DNA of 64,000 nucleotides, from the NCBI GenBank assembly GCA_019925105.1, contig JAHGAU010000013.1, forward strand, positions 1,364,001 through 1,428,000, read 5' to 3'. The position numbers were made by a program, and so were the translations under genes. How positions within the stretch are numbered: position 1 is the first letter of the stretch; each line of letters begins with the position of its first letter. Below the pieces are notes generated by a model, which ran no database searches, was not told the origin of the DNA, and worked only from the letters and a program-made list of their open reading frames with translations. Positions 62,156 to 64,000 of the stretch are shown here, piece after piece. The DNA is from Niebla homalea (lineage: Eukaryota; Ascomycota; Lecanoromycetes; Lecanorales; Ramalinaceae).

Positions 62156-63023
62156 TATTGTAGTTTGCAGTTTGCGACGATGGATATACGAGAAGAGATA
62201 TATGATGATATTACGTATACAAGATGAGATGCGAGATGATATGCGAGATATGAAGTCCCCCTTCCCCTATGCCCGCTTCTCGTGCGCTGTGATATCACTA
62301 CCGAAGAGATCCGCGATGGTATTCGCATCATCGATGCACGATTGCGTCAGCAAGTGATGTTAGTGTGATTTATCCTGCATATCACCAAGACATCCAAGTC
62401 CGGATGAGACTTACTAAGTTCGCTTTTCTGGATGCTTCCGGCATGGTAAATGTGAGGATGTTCAGACGCCTCTCCCGGCTTGGAATTGAAGGCGTCGCCG
62501 CGCATACCAGGTACGGGATGACCTGTGACACAGGCAGACCACTTACTTCAGACTTTCATAGCAACCGACCACTGTTTGTTTCAATGGGTTACAGAGCATA
62601 CTTCTACCTTCTGGACCACGACGCGAGCACAGGCTGCCATCTTCCGAAGGGCTCCTAACAGCATGACGGAGACTATTTTCACGAAAGATGGATGATGTGT
62701 ATGTTCGGTGCCAATGTCTGAAAGCATCATCCATCATTCACAATCGATATAGGATCCCGGCCTGAATCGTGGCTCGTGCTGGATATAGTATACGATTCCC
62801 TATCAGCACAGGTCTCAGATATCGGCGAGCTTCGTAAGACAGTATCACCAACCATCGAGTCTCTGAATTGAATAAGAAAGGATGGAAAGATGTAAATATG
62901 TGCCTGGTAATATTGATCCACGCTAATACTAGCGTGATAGTTTAATACATAGCATCATGCTACATTGCATCTACAACTTGAGTGCGGTGACCCTTGACGC
63001 GAAAACTGCAAGACCTCTCTGCA
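62156..63023. other. Intergenic region, mirror of 3751-4618
   Basis: The same divergent promoter region; no gene recognised. Confidence 0.45.
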
Positions 63024-64000
63024 ATGCCTACCGCTCTGTCAACCACCAAGCGCAAGTTCCACCGACTGTTAGACACCATCTCATCCAATGCCTCATCCAC
63101 GAGCCTTCCTCCAACTTCCCAAAACCCTTCAATGGATCCACGACTACTCTACCAGTGACAGCAGCCCCACCAGCCAAACGAACGCGTCTCGACAGACCAT
63201 CCTCAGCTTATGTCCCGTCCAGCAAAGCTATCAGACCCGAAGCGCGTCCTTTGCCACGAGACTCTCGACTCTCCCCGCAACCCCTGTACCATCGGCTACT
63301 CCTAGAAAGCCACCACCTAATTTTGCCCCTTGGGATAGAGCACAATTCTTACAGCGACTCCAGACCTACAGGCATGTGGACAAATGGCTTAGCAAGCCTG
63401 ATAGCATCAATGAGGTGACATGGGCGAAACGTGGCTGGTCGTGCGTCAGAAAGGAGACTGTGAGATGCGTTGGAGGATGTGAGCAGGAGGTAGTCATCGT
63501 GCTCGAGAGAGACCGACCGCCGCAAGGCCCCAGTCGTGATAGTGGGGAAGAAGAAGCAGCAGCAGCGGAAGAAGAAGACCTCACAGACCCGAACGAGTCG
63601 GACGAAGAATGGCGCGATGAAGCTCAGAAGGAATTGGTGAAGAAATATGCGGAGATGATCTCGAGCGCACACGAGGGGTCTTGTTTGTGGCGAAGACGAG
63701 GTTGTGATGGTACGATTCCTCTCCTCTGCTTCCCGACTTTTGGCTAAGCCCAATTGTAGATACCATCCACCGCCTTCCGCTGATCAATCAAGCCGCCGCC
63801 CTTGAGGGACTTCACCAGCGCTACCACTCTCTGAATGCCATGGCCGCGGAGCTTCCTGCTACACTCACCACTCCCGAAATCTTGGACTTGTCCACCTTCG
63901 TGCCAATTGCTCGCAAGTTCCTCCAAGCTCAGCCAGCGCCCTCGAAACCCCGGAATGGCTCCTCACCTGAAAACACATCCACCGCTGAGACCGCTCCTCC
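63024..64000 (+). CDS. C3HC zinc-finger Rsm1-like protein, partial mirror copy
   Basis: It starts at the ATG 63024 and is cut by the window end. The intron is 63710-63759. Two C-run contractions, at 63125-63127 (CCC, left arm has four) and 63273-63276 (CCCC, left arm has five), break exon 1 before the zinc module. The zinc module itself (CVRKETVRCVGGC ... HEGSCLWRRRGC) is intact. Confidence 0.8.

Larger units (their letters stand above)
33608..64000 (-). repeat. Right arm of the giant inverted repeat
   Basis: This is the reverse complement of the left arm. Paired coordinates sum to 66821 at the junction, about 66785 at the AT-rich border, about 66778 through the gene-rich part and 66772 near the outer end, so this arm has lost about 49 bp net. 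It stops inside the Rsm1-like gene only because the window ends. Confidence 0.97.

Overview
The window is filamentous-ascomycete nuclear DNA. Several genes have short GT-AG introns of 50-150 bp (the GPR1/FUN34 transporter has five), secreted proteins carry fungal signal peptides and a Kex2-type dibasic site, and gene-bearing DNA of ordinary base composition abuts a long AT-rich, ORF-free block typical of RIP-degraded (repeat-induced point mutation) fungal repeats. Species cannot be named; a plant-associated or lichenised Dothideomycete-like ascomycete would fit.

The dominant structure is one giant inverted repeat that fills the window. Bases 1-33213 (left arm) recur in reverse complement at 33608-64000 (right arm) around an unpaired 394-bp spacer at 33214-33607. 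Paired coordinates sum to about 66821 at the junction and about 66772 at the outer end, so the right arm is net about 49 bp shorter. Differences are nearly all one- or two-base homopolymer or dinucleotide length changes, plus a few substitutions. Neither arm is the clean copy: some genes are open only on the left, some only on the right, and two are broken differently in both. This suggests one locus represented twice in an under-polished or fold-back assembly, or a very young real palindrome.

Left arm, outside to inside: a short-chain dehydrogenase (993-1989, +); a C3HC-zinc-finger/Rsm1-like protein (2173-3750, -); a class I SAM methyltransferase (4619-5497, +); a damaged cysteine-rich secreted-type gene (5732-7029, -); two paralogous seven-cysteine secreted proteins (7995-8593 and 9201-9788, +) with a possible third remnant; a signal-peptide/propeptide/single-membrane-span protein (10966-12644, -); a GPR1/FUN34/YaaH transporter (13939-15570, -); a secreted 302-residue protein (18085-19064, +); and a near-full-length GMC oxidoreductase pseudogene (19994-21641, -) against the AT-rich block. 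The right arm carries the same genes in mirror order and opposite strand; the dehydrogenase falls outside the window.

The AT-rich core (21642-45143) has almost no ORFs of 60 codons. It holds a solo-LTR-like element, a truncated relative of it, two copies of an unclassified ~700-bp repeat bounded by hairpins, tandem repeats of 7, 26 and 52 bp, and a purine-rich strand that flips to pyrimidine-rich exactly at the palindrome junction. The genes do not form one pathway; the locus reads as an AT-desert border carrying secreted-protein genes and a decayed oxidoreductase.
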